Source: UBA4742 sp963734965
GTDB taxonomy: Bacteria; Actinomycetota; Acidimicrobiia; Acidimicrobiales; Acidimicrobilacustridaceae
NCBI GenBank assembly: GCA_963734965.1
Contig: CAVTJK010000003.1
Span: forward strand, 1,178,001 to 1,242,000
Direction of reading: 5' to 3'
DNA: 64,000 bases
The position numbers and the translations under genes are program-made. Below the pieces are notes generated by a model. That model was not told the origin of the DNA and searched no databases. It saw only the letters and a list, made by a program, of their open reading frames with translations. Shown piece by piece: positions 10,099-18,505 of the stretch. How positions within the stretch are numbered: position 1 is the first letter of the stretch; the number at the start of each line of letters is the position of its first letter.

Positions 10099-10881
10099 AT
10101 GACTGACTTGGTCGTCGAGCTCGTCGACCACGTCGCCACGGTCACCTTGGATCGTCCGCCCGTGAACGCGGTGACGTCGTCCACCTTCGCCGAGATCCGC
10201 GACACCTTCGTCGCCCTCGGCGAGCAGCGCGAGGTACGCGTCGTCGTCTTCACCGCGGCGGGGGACAAGGCGTTCATGGCCGGCGTCGACCTCAAGACCG
10301 TCGGCCACAGGCCGACTGGCGACGACGTCGCCCCTTCGCTCATCACCGATCCGGCTCGGGTCGCCCGCGACGCCATGTGGGCCATCACCGACTGCGCGGT
10401 GCCGGTGATCGGGGCCATCAACGGACCGGCGCTGGGTGCCGGGCTGGCCTTCGCCGCGTGCTGCGACATCCTCCTCGCCTCGGACAACGCACGGTTCGGG
10501 ACGACCGAGATCAACGTGGGCCTGCTCGGGGCCAGCGCCCATCTGTCCCTCCTCGTCGGTCGGCACAAGGCTCGGGAGATGTTCTTCACGGGCGAGCAGG
10601 TCTCGGCCGCCGAGCTGCACCGACTGGGTGCCGTGCGGGCCGTGGTGCCCAGGGCCGAGCTGGCGGCGGCCGCTCGCGACCTGGCATCCGATCTCGCGGC
10701 CAAGAGCCCCATCGCCCTTCGGCTCGCCAAGGAGTCGATGAACCGAGTCGAGGACCTGCCCCTCAAGGAGGCCTACCGCACCGAGCAGGACTACACCGCT
10801 CGCCTGCAGACCTTCGAGGACAGCACCGAGGCGCGCCAGGCCTATCTCGACAAGCGCGAGCCGGACTTCAGGTGGCGGTGA
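10099..10881 (+). CDS. Enoyl-CoA hydratase/isomerase (crotonase) family protein
   Basis: A 260-residue crotonase-fold protein of normal length. The oxyanion-hole segment DKAFMAGVDLK (about residues 54-64) and the second signature NGPALGAGLAFAACCDI (about 101-117) are clear, followed by RFGTTEINVG. Compared with rat-type enoyl-CoA hydratase, the first catalytic Glu (in GGGCELAMMCD) is Ala here, while the second Glu (TTEINVG) is kept. It may therefore be an isomerase, thioesterase-like or other crotonase variant rather than a classical hydratase. The ATG at 10099 is chosen because the conserved domain starts at once and a GGAG lies upstream. No other beta-oxidation gene is adjacent, so the pathway is not determined. 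Confidence 0.88.
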   Translation: MTDLVVELVDHVATVTLDRPPVNAVTSSTFAEIRDTFVALGEQREVRVVVFTAAGDKAFMAGVDLKTVGHRPTGDDVAPSLITDPARVARDAMWAITDCAVPVIGAINGPALGAGLAFAACCDILLASDNARFGTTEINVGLLGASAHLSLLVGRHKAREMFFTGEQVSAAELHRLGAVRAVVPRAELAAAARDLASDLAAKSPIALRLAKESMNRVEDLPLKEAYRTEQDYTARLQTFEDSTEARQAYLDKREPDFRWR

Positions 10882-10939
10882 GCCTTCGCGGTGGTCGTCG
10901 ATCGCTCTCGGGTCCGGTCACGTCGACGGCGCAGGTGGG

Positions 10940-11419
10940 CTAGCGCGCCCGCGAGAAGTCGCGGTTGGGATTGGCCGGCGGGAAGTGCATCTCGCCCTTG
11001 GGCTTCCACCCTGACGCGGCGATGTCTTCGAGCACGTGGGCCATGTTGAGCAGGTCCTCCTCGTAGCTGAACTTGCCGTCGCCGGCGTAGACCAGGGTCG
11101 AGCACCCGGACTGCTGGTAGATGGTGCCGTCGGCGCCCGGGAACTGCTGGCGCCACTTCACGATGACGGTGTCGTCGACGATGGCGTAGAAGTCGGTGGG
11201 GAAGGTCCAGTCGCCGAGGCCCTCCATGGCCGGGCCGAACACGGTCGCTCGTAGCTCGTCGAGCCCTTGGACCCGTCCCCAGGCCGGATCGATGAACACG
11301 GCGTCGTCGGTGAAGAACTGCGCCAGGCGATCCCACCCGCCCTGGCCGGCGTTGATCTCGTCGCGGGTGGCGATGTAGCGGCGGACGGTGGCATCGATCT
11401 CGTCATGGGCGAAGGGCAT
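10940..11419 (-). CDS. SnoaL/NTF2-like domain protein
   Basis: A 159-residue single-domain protein. It starts with an N-terminal helix pair (DATVRRYIATRDEINAG), then the cone-shaped alpha+beta fold of the SnoaL/NTF2 superfamily, with hallmarks FFTDDAVFIDPAWG and WRQQFPGADGTIYQQSG. Members include polyketide cyclases, dehydratases and ligand-binding proteins, so no reaction can be assigned. It is convergent with the upstream crotonase gene and divergent from the LLM oxidoreductase, so it is probably transcribed alone. Confidence 0.75.
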   Translation of the reverse strand: MPFAHDEIDATVRRYIATRDEINAGQGGWDRLAQFFTDDAVFIDPAWGRVQGLDELRATVFGPAMEGLGDWTFPTDFYAIVDDTVIVKWRQQFPGADGTIYQQSGCSTLVYAGDGKFSYEEDLLNMAHVLEDIAASGWKPKGEMHFPPANPNRDFSRAR

Positions 11420-11541
11420 GGGGCGACCTTACGACGCGAGAGCGGCGGCGGGCCGGGCGAACCGCGGTCCGCGTGGAACATCGGCGGGGTGAGCACGGTT
11501 GATCGCCGGGTGAACAGGACCGATCGTCGAGAGGAGCGGCC

Positions 11542-12366
11542 ATGGCGCACGTCGAACTAGGTCGGTACGGAGCGGTCATCGCCCCGACCGAGGGTCCCCA
11601 GCTGGTCGAGACGGCCGTCGCCCTCGAGGCACTGGGGTTCCCGACGCTCTGGCTGACGGGGGGTCCGCTGACCAGCCTGGACCAGGTCTCGGATGTGATC
11701 CACGCAACTGATCACGTCACGGTCGTCACGGGGATCCTGGCCGTCGTCAGGTGGTCATCTGAGGATGTCGAAGCGCGGTACACCGATCTCGAGCGCACGC
11801 ATCCCGGACGGTTCGTCGTCGGCCTCGGTGGGGCCCACGGCCCCCAGCCGATACCGACCCTCGAGGCCTACCTCGACCGGCTGGAAGCCGTCCCGCCATC
11901 GCGACGGGTGCTCGCCGCGTTGGGACCGCGCATGTTCCGACTGGCTCGCGAGCGCGCCGCGGGCGCCTTCCCAGTGCTCGTGACCCCCGAGCGGACCGCC
12001 GAAGCACGCGAGCTGCTCGGGCCCGAGCCGACGCTGGCGGTCGACCAGCTGCTCGTCCTCGACGACGATCGAGCCCAGGCTCGCGAGGTCGGCCGCGCCC
12101 GGGTTGGGTTCCTCGCGTCGATGCCGGCCTATCAGGACAACTTCCGGCGCATGGGCTTCGACGATGCCGACATCGATTCGCTGAGCGATCGACTCGTCGA
12201 CGCCCTCGTGCCCGGCGGCCCGCTCGACGTTCTCGTGGCCCACATCGAGGCTCAGCGCCAGGCCGGCGCCGACCACGTCGCCCTCAATCTGGTCTCCGCC
12301 GCCGACGCCCCCTCGCTGGACGACTGGCGCGCCCTCGCCGAGGCCGTCCTGGGCGGCGACGAGTAG
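11542..12366 (+). CDS. LLM-class (probable F420-dependent) oxidoreductase
   Basis: A 274-residue TIM-barrel luciferase-like monooxygenase. The N-terminus GRYGAVIAPTEGPQLVETAVALE is replaced in related proteins by similar strands, and it is followed by FPTLWLTGG, HVTVVTGILAVV and RFVVGLGGAHG. These match the compact actinobacterial subfamily usually annotated as F420-dependent LLM oxidoreductases. The cofactor is inferred from the family and no substrate can be named. The start ATG is preceded by GAGGAG at an ideal distance. The gene ends in a strong bidirectional hairpin shared with the helicase gene on the other strand. Confidence 0.85.
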   Translation: MAHVELGRYGAVIAPTEGPQLVETAVALEALGFPTLWLTGGPLTSLDQVSDVIHATDHVTVVTGILAVVRWSSEDVEARYTDLERTHPGRFVVGLGGAHGPQPIPTLEAYLDRLEAVPPSRRVLAALGPRMFRLARERAAGAFPVLVTPERTAEARELLGPEPTLAVDQLLVLDDDRAQAREVGRARVGFLASMPAYQDNFRRMGFDDADIDSLSDRLVDALVPGGPLDVLVAHIEAQRQAGADHVALNLVSAADAPSLDDWRALAEAVLGGDE

Positions 12367-12375
12367 GACAGCGAC

Positions 12376-12422
12376 TCGCGGCGGCAGATCACCACATCCC
12401 ATGTGGCCATCTGCCGCCGCGA
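12376..12422. terminator. Nested hairpin between convergent genes
   Basis: A perfect 14-base inverted repeat (TCGCGGCGGCAGAT at 12376-12389 and its complement at 12409-12422) encloses a second hairpin (CCACAT/ATGTGG, 12392-12406). It fills the gap between two convergent genes and would form a very stable stem in either transcript. There is no U-tract, as is common in high-GC Actinobacteria. Confidence 0.7.
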
Positions 12423-12423
12423 T

Positions 12424-14478
12424 TCATGACCAGAGCGCGTCGAGCTCGGCTTCGACGCGGATCCCGGCATCGATGCTGACACCGGCCAACGTGTCGCGAC
12501 GCGATGTGCTCACGGTGTCGAAGCAGCGTGTCACCCGACTGGAGAGGAAGCGAGAGGGCTGACCCATGGCGTAGCCGTCGTCGCGGCCACGCGGCCGGTA
12601 GTGGAAGCGGAGCGGGACATACACGTGCAGATGGCTGGCGAGGGCGGGTCACGGCGACGTAGAAGAGCCGGCGCTCCTCCTCGAGCCCATCCTTGCTCGA
12701 GAGCGCCATGTCGGACGGGAAGTTGCCGTCGGCGGCGTTGAGCAGGTGCACGACGTCCCACTCGAGGCCCTTGGCCGAGTGCACGGTCGAGATCACGAGC
12801 CAGTCCTCGTCGATCGACGGCGGACCGGCGAGGTCGCCGGTCGAGTTGCGGCGGTTCGAGGGTGAGGTCGGCGGCCACGTCGGACAATCGCACGGCGTCG
12901 TGGCTGGCGTGCGACGAGCGCGTCGAGATCGGCCAGGCGCGCGTCGGCGTTGTCGTAGGCCGAGGCGATCGAGCGGGGCGAGCGCGTCGCGCAGGCGCTC
13001 GCGCGTGGGCGCCGACCGATTCGCCGATCGCCGCGGGCCAAGGCGACGACCAGCGCATCGGCCGCGGGCCGCGCCGCCGCCGGTAGCTCCTCGGCCGCCA
13101 GCGGCCAACGCAGCCGGCACCTCGGCGTCGCTGCCGGGCTGGTCGACACCGAGCGGCGACGATGGCCCGACGGGCGCCGGACCGGGCCGACGCCGTCGAG
13201 GAGCTGCAGCAGCCGGAACCACGCCAGCTCGTCGCGGTGGTTGTCGGCCAGACGGAACAGGCACATGAGGTCCTTGACGTGGGCCGCCTCGAGGAACCGC
13301 AGACCGCCGTACTTCACGTACGGGATGCGCTCGGCGCGACAGCTCGAGCTCGAGCAGATCGCTGTGATGGGCGGCGCGCACGAGCACCGCCTGCTCGCGC
13401 AGACGCGATGCCCTCTTCGCGGTGGGCCAGGACCTGATCGCAGACCGCATCGACCTGGGCGTCCTCGTCGGCACAGCGCACCAGGCGCGGCGCCGTCGCC
13501 CGTGGCGGTGTCAGAGCGCAGCCGGGCCATGAAGCCCTCGGGGGCGTCGTCGCTGACCGCGTTGGCCACATCGAGGATGGGTTGGCGGCGACCGGTAGTT
13601 GCGTTCGAGCAGGATCGTCGTGATCGCCGGGAACACCGCGTCGATGTCGAGCAGGTGACGCGGACTGGCGCCGCGGAAGCCGTAGACCGCCTGCGAGTCG
13701 TCGCCCACGACGGTCAGGCGCGGGTCGCTGCGCGCGCAGGGCGCGCAGCACGTCGACCTGGAGCGCGTTGACGTCCTGGTACTCGTCGACGCAGATGTGG
13801 TCGACCTCGGACGCCAGCAGCGGGCCGAGCCGCTCGTCGGCCGCGGCGGCGCGCCAGTAGAGCAACAGGTCGTCGAAGTCGACGAGCCCGAGGACTCGCT
13901 TGCGGTTGACGTAGCCGCGACAGATCGACGCGATCGGCTCGAGCTGATCGGTGCACCACGGCGCCATCTCGTCGATGACCGTCGACAGCGGACGCTGGGT
14001 GTTGACCGAGCGCGAGTACAGGTCGAGCAGCGTCGCCTTCTTCGGGAACCGGCGGCCCGTCGCCGCCGCGCCCTGCTCGTCGCGGACGAGATCGATCACG
14101 TCGGCGGCATCGGCCGCATCGAGCATCGAGAAGCCTTCGGGCAACCCGAGGGCGACCGCGTGACGGCGCAGCGTCCGGTGGGCGATCGAGTGGAAGGTGC
14201 CGCCCTGGACCCGGGCGCGGCGGGCGCCGGCCTGTCGAAGCCGATGACCCGGCCAGCATCACCTCGGTGCGATGCACCATCTCTCGGGCGGCGCGACGGG
14301 TGAAGGTCAACAGCATGAGCCGGTCGGGCGAGATGCCCGCCGTGACCAGCCAGGCGACCCGAGCGGTCAGCGCCGTCGTCTTGCCGGTGCCCGCCCCGGC
14401 CAGGATCCGGAGCTGGTCGCCCTCGAAGGTCGCGGCGGCGTGCTGTTCGGTGTTGAGGGCGAGATCCGGTCTGAACAC
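12424..14478 (-). CDS. UvrD/PcrA-type superfamily 1 DNA helicase (frameshifted)
   Basis: Segments in all three minus frames join into one helicase of about 680 residues. Motifs in order are Walker A AGAGTGKTTALTAR (about residues 27-40), Walker B/motif II ICVDEYQDVNALQ, motif III VVGDDSQAVYGFRGA, motif V STVHSAKGLEWDVVHL and motif VI EEERRLFYVAVTRP. This is the 3'-5' UvrD/PcrA fold used in DNA repair and recombination. At least nine, perhaps about fifteen, frame changes are needed, and all move in the +1 sense. At the first junction (near 14240), dropping one T restores a clean sequence (QGGTFHSIAHRTLRRH). Sequencing insertions are the simplest cause. The C-terminal part is shorter than in UvrD proper, so it may belong to a smaller actinobacterial subfamily. 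Confidence 0.8.
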
Positions 14479-14515
14479 ATGTTCGATCCTAGCGAGGATG
14501 GAACGGGCTTCGGTG

Positions 14516-15238
14516 CTATGGCTGGGAGGGACGCGTCCGCTGCGCCGCCAGCCGGGCCCGCGCCCGTGCCATGGCCGGCGCCAGCTGGTCCTCGTCGAAC
14601 CCCCAGAAGGCGGCGGCGGCGCTGGCGATCACGTCGACGACAGGATCTGCGCCCATCGCAGTCGGATCGAGGATCAGGTGGTAGAGCGACGGGTCGGCGG
14701 GGTCGCGCCGATACAGGCGTTTGACATAGCGCGCCCGAGCCGCGTCGGTCTCGTGCAGTTGGGCGCGCGCCGTCTCGATGTCGATGCCCTCCCAGAGGGC
14801 CCCTCGCCGGGCCCGGCGGTCGACGGGTCCGTCGAGGCGGACGTGGAAGACGCGCGGATGGCCGGCCAGGGGCACCGCCGCTGCTCGACCGAGCACCACC
14901 CCGCCCGTCGTCTCCAGCAGCGATCGCAGACTGGCCTCGACCTGAGCCTGGACCTGCCCAGGCCGCTCGTCTGTGCCGGCGATGGGAGGGACGCCCCAGT
15001 CGCCGGTGATCAGACCGAGCCCTTCGAGCAGGCCACCGCGGACGGGCTGGTCGAGGGCCCGTTCGCTGATCTCCTCGTAGGTGCGGTCGGGTCCCGGGCC
15101 GGAGATGGCGAGCAGCCGGTCGGCGAAGGGCAGGCCGAGTCGCTCGGCCAGCAGGGGAGCCACGACGCTGCCGCCGGCGCCGAAGGTGGCCGAGATGGTC
15201 ACCAGGCGAACGTGCGGCGCATCGTTGGAGGTATCCAT
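14516..15238 (-). CDS. Cytidylate kinase-like family protein
   Basis: A 240-residue P-loop-type protein of the cytidylate-kinase-like group. The N-terminal strand and loop VRLVTISATFGAGGSVVAPLLAERLG (split as VTISATFGAGGS) replaces the classical GxxGxGK loop. GGVVLGRAAAVPLAG and HVRLDGPVDRR follow, then YVKRLYRRDPADPSLYHLIL, which matches the lid and acceptor part of the family. The family is widespread in Actinobacteria but its substrate has rarely been tested, so phosphorylation of CMP should not be assumed. It starts 38 bases upstream of, and on the same strand as, the helicase gene's start, so the two could be co-transcribed with this gene first. Confidence 0.75.
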   Translation of the reverse strand: MDTSNDAPHVRLVTISATFGAGGSVVAPLLAERLGLPFADRLLAISGPGPDRTYEEISERALDQPVRGGLLEGLGLITGDWGVPPIAGTDERPGQVQAQVEASLRSLLETTGGVVLGRAAAVPLAGHPRVFHVRLDGPVDRRARRGALWEGIDIETARAQLHETDAARARYVKRLYRRDPADPSLYHLILDPTAMGADPVVDVIASAAAAFWGFDEDQLAPAMARARARLAAQRTRPSQP

Positions 15239-15475
15239 CGGCGACCTTCCGGTACCTCAGCGAGAGATGGGCCCCATGCCGAGCGACGTGGGCGAGATCA
15301 CGTGTGGAAGACATATCACCACAGAGGGTCGCTCGCTCGGATCAGGCCGGCCGATGCCTGCGGGACCGGACCGATCGGAAGAAATCCGGCGCGGATGTCC
15401 TCTGGCCGGGAGGCCGTTCGTAGCCATCTCCGAGAGGCCGGCACCGAGCCGCCCGCAACGAGGGGAGTCATCATC

Positions 15476-15910
15476 ATGGCCACGACAACCGCCTACTCCG
15501 AGGCACCGACGGCCCGCCACCCACGATCGACGGGCCGGGCCACGAAGATCGGACGGACCGGTCTGATCGCCGGCCTCGCCGCCGCGGTCGCGACCACCGC
15601 CATCGCCGCCGGGGCCCGCGCCCTCGACGTCCCGATGGCCATCGACGGCAAAGTGATCCCGCTGCTCGCGTTCGCCCAGCTGACGCTCTTCGCGACCATC
15701 ATCGGCACGGGCCTCGCCGCCGTCGTGTCGCGACATGCCCGGCGCGCCCGGCGTACGTTCGTCACCGTCACGATCGCCCTCACGATCGTGTCCGTCGTCC
15801 CTGACCTGATGGTGAACGCCTCCACCGCTACGAAGATCACGCTGGCCCTGAGCCACCTCGTGGCCGCGGCCATCGTGATCCCCGCCCTCGCCGGCCGCCT
15901 GGCCGAGTGA
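15476..15910 (+). CDS. DUF6069-like four-helix membrane protein
   Basis: A 144-residue integral membrane protein with four hydrophobic segments: TGLIAGLAAAVATTAIAAGA, LLAFAQLTLFATIIGTGLAA, FVTVTIALTIVSVVPDLMV and ITLALSHLVAAAIVIPALAG. The arrangement matches small actinobacterial DUF6069 proteins of unknown role. The ATG at 15476 has AGGGGAG eight bases upstream. It lies 52 bases before the YCII and ECF42 sigma-factor genes on the same strand, and this kind of protein is often found in such clusters, so it may be regulated with them. Confidence 0.7.
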   Translation: MATTTAYSEAPTARHPRSTGRATKIGRTGLIAGLAAAVATTAIAAGARALDVPMAIDGKVIPLLAFAQLTLFATIIGTGLAAVVSRHARRARRTFVTVTIALTIVSVVPDLMVNASTATKITLALSHLVAAAIVIPALAGRLAE

Positions 15911-15962
15911 CATCCAACGTCCTGCGGGGCGACCATCTCCCCGCTCACGAAAGGAACAGCAC

Positions 15963-16319
15963 ATGACTCAGTATTTGATGGCCGTGCACAGCGTCGACGG
16001 CGAACCCCCGACGCCAGCCGAGGAAGCGGAGAAGATGTTCAAGCAGGTCGACGCGTTCAACGCGCAGCTCCAGGCGAGCGGCGCCTGGGTCTTCGCCGGT
16101 GGTCTCCATCCTCCGACCAGCGCCACCGTGGTGCGGGTCGAGGCCGGGCAGACCATCACGACCGACGGTCCCTTCGCCGAGACCAAGGAGCAGCTCGGTG
16201 GCTTCTGGGTCATCGAGGCTCCCGACCTCGACGCCGCGCTGGCGCTCGCGTCCCAAGCATCGGCCGCGTGCATGGCGCCGGTCGAAGTCCGTCCGTTCCA
16301 GGACGAGCCCGAGGCTTGA
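15963..16319 (+). CDS. YCII-related (DGPF) protein
   Basis: A 118-residue ferredoxin-like-fold protein of the YCII/DGPF family. The diagnostic TTDGPFAETKEQLGGFW is at about residues 60-76, and the MTQYLMAVHS N-terminus is typical. In Actinobacteria these proteins are the standard genomic partners of ECF42 sigma factors. The sigma gene starts four bases after this stop, which supports an operon and probably functional coupling. The biochemical role is unknown. A GAAAGGA ribosome site precedes the ATG. Confidence 0.88.
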   Translation: MTQYLMAVHSVDGEPPTPAEEAEKMFKQVDAFNAQLQASGAWVFAGGLHPPTSATVVRVEAGQTITTDGPFAETKEQLGGFWVIEAPDLDAALALASQASAACMAPVEVRPFQDEPEA

Positions 16320-16323
16320 AGCC

Positions 16324-17580
16324 GTGTCGTCGATCCACCCGTCCGACATCGAACGGATCTTCCGGGAGGAGTACGGACGGGTGGTGGCCACCCTGGTCCG
16401 CCTCCTCGGCGACATCGACATCGCCGAGGAGATGGTCCAGGAGGCGTTCACGATCGCCAGTGAACGGTGGCCGAGCACAGGGCTGCCCCCGAATCCCGGC
16501 GGGTGGATCACCACGACGGCTCGGAACCGGGCCATCGATCGACTCCGTCGAGAGGCATCTCGTGATGATCGCCATGCCCAGGCGGCACTGCTCCATGAAC
16601 AGACCGACACGCCGCCAGCGGAGGGCGCGATGATCGATGACCGCCTCAAGTTGATCTTCACGTGCTGTCACCCAGCGCTCAGCCTGGACGCGCAGGTCGC
16701 ACTGACCTTGAGGCTCCTGGGCGGTCTCGAGACGCCCTACATCGCGCGAGCGTTCCTCGTCCCCGAGGCGACGATGGCCAAGCGGCTCGTGCGAGCCAAA
16801 CAGAAGATCCGTGCGGCCAACATCGCGTACCGCGTGCCTACCGGAGCGGAGCTCCCGAACCGGCTCCAGCCCGTGCTGGCGGTCCTCTACCTCATCTTCA
16901 ACGAGGGCTACACCGCCAGCGACGGTGACGAGCTGATCCGTGCCGATCTGTGCGCCGAGGCGATCCGCCTGTCCCGATTGCTCGCCGAGCTCATGCCCGA
17001 CGAGCCCGAGGTGCTCGGGCTGTTGGCCCTGATGCTGCTGACCGAATCCCGCCGACCCGCGCGGACGGCTCCGGACGGCGCCCTCGTCCTGCTCCCCGAT
17101 CAGGACCGGGGGCGGTGGGACGCGGACCTCGTCGCCGAGGGTCAGACCATCGTGCGGCACTGCCTTCGACGCAATGCGCCGGGGCCCTATCAGATCCAGG
17201 CCGCCATCAGCGCCGTCCACAGCGATGCGCCGACCGCGTCCGCCACCGATTGGGGGCAGATCCTCCAGCTGTACGACCAGCTCCTGGGTCTGGCTTCGAA
17301 CCCGGTCGTGGCGCTCAACCGGGCGGTCGTGGTCGCCGAAGTCGACGGACCCGGCCCCGCTCTCGAACTCGTCGATGGCCTCGACCTCGACTCGTACCAC
17401 CTGTACCACGCCACTCGGGCGGAGCTGCTGACCCGGCTGGGAAGGATCGAGGACGCCGCCGCCGCCTTCGACCGCGCCCTCGAGCTCGCCAACAACGCCG
17501 CCGAACACGCCCATCTCGAACAGAAACGTCGATCCCTGCCGGTCCCGACTCGTCACAGCCACGGTCCGACGGGGCCGTAA
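16324..17580 (+). CDS. ECF42-type RNA polymerase sigma factor
   Basis: A 418-residue sigma factor. Residues about 10-80 form sigma region 2 (IFREEYGRVVATLVRLLGD ... MVQEAFTIASERWP, with the following GGWITTTARNRAIDRLRR). Region 4 lies at about 120-175 (FTCCHPALSLDAQVALTLRL ... VPEATMAKRLVRAKQKI). The long C-terminal extension of about 240 residues, with TPR-like helices, is the signature of the ECF42 group, which lacks a classical anti-sigma factor. The GTG at 16324 gives the right N-terminus, four bases after the YCII stop. An AraC regulator follows 10 bases downstream and a VOC protein comes next. Confidence 0.9.
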   Translation: MSSIHPSDIERIFREEYGRVVATLVRLLGDIDIAEEMVQEAFTIASERWPSTGLPPNPGGWITTTARNRAIDRLRREASRDDRHAQAALLHEQTDTPPAEGAMIDDRLKLIFTCCHPALSLDAQVALTLRLLGGLETPYIARAFLVPEATMAKRLVRAKQKIRAANIAYRVPTGAELPNRLQPVLAVLYLIFNEGYTASDGDELIRADLCAEAIRLSRLLAELMPDEPEVLGLLALMLLTESRRPARTAPDGALVLLPDQDRGRWDADLVAEGQTIVRHCLRRNAPGPYQIQAAISAVHSDAPTASATDWGQILQLYDQLLGLASNPVVALNRAVVVAEVDGPGPALELVDGLDLDSYHLYHATRAELLTRLGRIEDAAAAFDRALELANNAAEHAHLEQKRRSLPVPTRHSHGPTGP

Positions 17581-17589
17581 CCTGAGGGG

Positions 17590-18024
17590 ATGGTCGACGT
17601 ACCGCTGGCTCGGCACCTGCTGCGAGCCAAGGATCTGGTCGACGCCCGCTACTTCGAGCCCCTCACCGTCGCCGACCTGGCGGCGGCCGCCACCCTCTCG
17701 CCGGCGTACTTCAGCCGCGAGTTCCGACGGACGTTCGGTGAGACACCGCACCAGTACCTGTTGACCCGACGACTCGAGCGAGCCGCGGCGCTGTTGCGGA
17801 CCACGGACCGGTCGGTCACCGAGATCTGCTTCGCCGTCGGCCTGAACAGCCTCGGATCGTTCACCACGAGCTTCACGCGCGTGTTCGGTCGCAGCCCCGC
17901 CGCCTACCGCGCCGGCTTCCCGCCGGCCGAGTCCATGGTCCGCATCCCGCGCTGTGTGGCCCTCGCCTACGGCCGGCCACCGAACCGCACGTTTCGAGAA
18001 GTCGACGAGGTCGTCTCGACTTAG
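17590..18024 (+). CDS. AraC-family transcriptional regulator (DNA-binding domain only)
   Basis: A 144-residue protein that is almost entirely an AraC/XylS double helix-turn-helix. The first HTH is LTVADLAAAATLSPAYFSRE and the second is SVTEICFAVGLNSLGSFTTS, ending in FGRSPAAYRAGF (about residues 97-108). There is no N-terminal ligand-binding domain. It sits 10 bases after the ECF42 gene and 36 before a VOC-family gene, so it probably belongs to the same transcription unit and may control it. Confidence 0.9.
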   Translation: MVDVPLARHLLRAKDLVDARYFEPLTVADLAAAATLSPAYFSREFRRTFGETPHQYLLTRRLERAAALLRTTDRSVTEICFAVGLNSLGSFTTSFTRVFGRSPAAYRAGFPPAESMVRIPRCVALAYGRPPNRTFREVDEVVST

Positions 18025-18060
18025 CGTTGATCGCATCGACCAGCCAGGAGGATCAGCGAC

Positions 18061-18489
18061 ATGAAGATCGCCAACGCGCAGTTCTGGGTCCACGATCAAG
18101 ACGAGGCGCTGGCCTTCTACACCCAGAAGCTCGGGTGGGAGGTCCAGTCGGACGTGACCATGGACGAATGGGGCTTCCGCTGGCTGGTCGTGGGGCCGGT
18201 CGGCCAGCCCGACGTCGGACTCGTGCTCATGCCCGTCCCCGGTCCGCCGATGCTCGACGCGACCAGCAGCGAGCAGCTCGCCGAGCTCGTGGCCAAGGGC
18301 GCGGGCGGCACGCTCTTCCTCACCACCGACGACTGCCAGGCGAGCTACGACGAGCTCTCCGCCCGAGGGATCGTGTTCAACGATCCACCGACCCCCCAGC
18401 CCTATGGCATCGACACCTCGTTCCGCGACCCCTCAGGCAACAACATCCGCCTCACCCAGGTCATGGAGTTCTCCTACGACCGCTCGTGA
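18061..18489 (+). CDS. VOC-superfamily (glyoxalase/dioxygenase-like) protein
   Basis: A 142-residue protein with two beta-alpha-beta-beta-beta modules of the vicinal oxygen chelate fold. The N-terminus IANAQFWVHDQDEALAFYTQ and the C-terminal TSFRDPSGNNIRLTQ are typical. VOC enzymes include glyoxalases, extradiol dioxygenases and antibiotic-binding proteins, and the sequence does not decide between them. CCAGGAGGA forms a strong ribosome site. It is the last gene of the DUF6069-YCII-ECF42-AraC-VOC run and is convergent with the following cyclase. Confidence 0.85.
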   Translation: MKIANAQFWVHDQDEALAFYTQKLGWEVQSDVTMDEWGFRWLVVGPVGQPDVGLVLMPVPGPPMLDATSSEQLAELVAKGAGGTLFLTTDDCQASYDELSARGIVFNDPPTPQPYGIDTSFRDPSGNNIRLTQVMEFSYDRS

Positions 18490-18505
18490 TCATCGAGGCA
18501 GCCGA

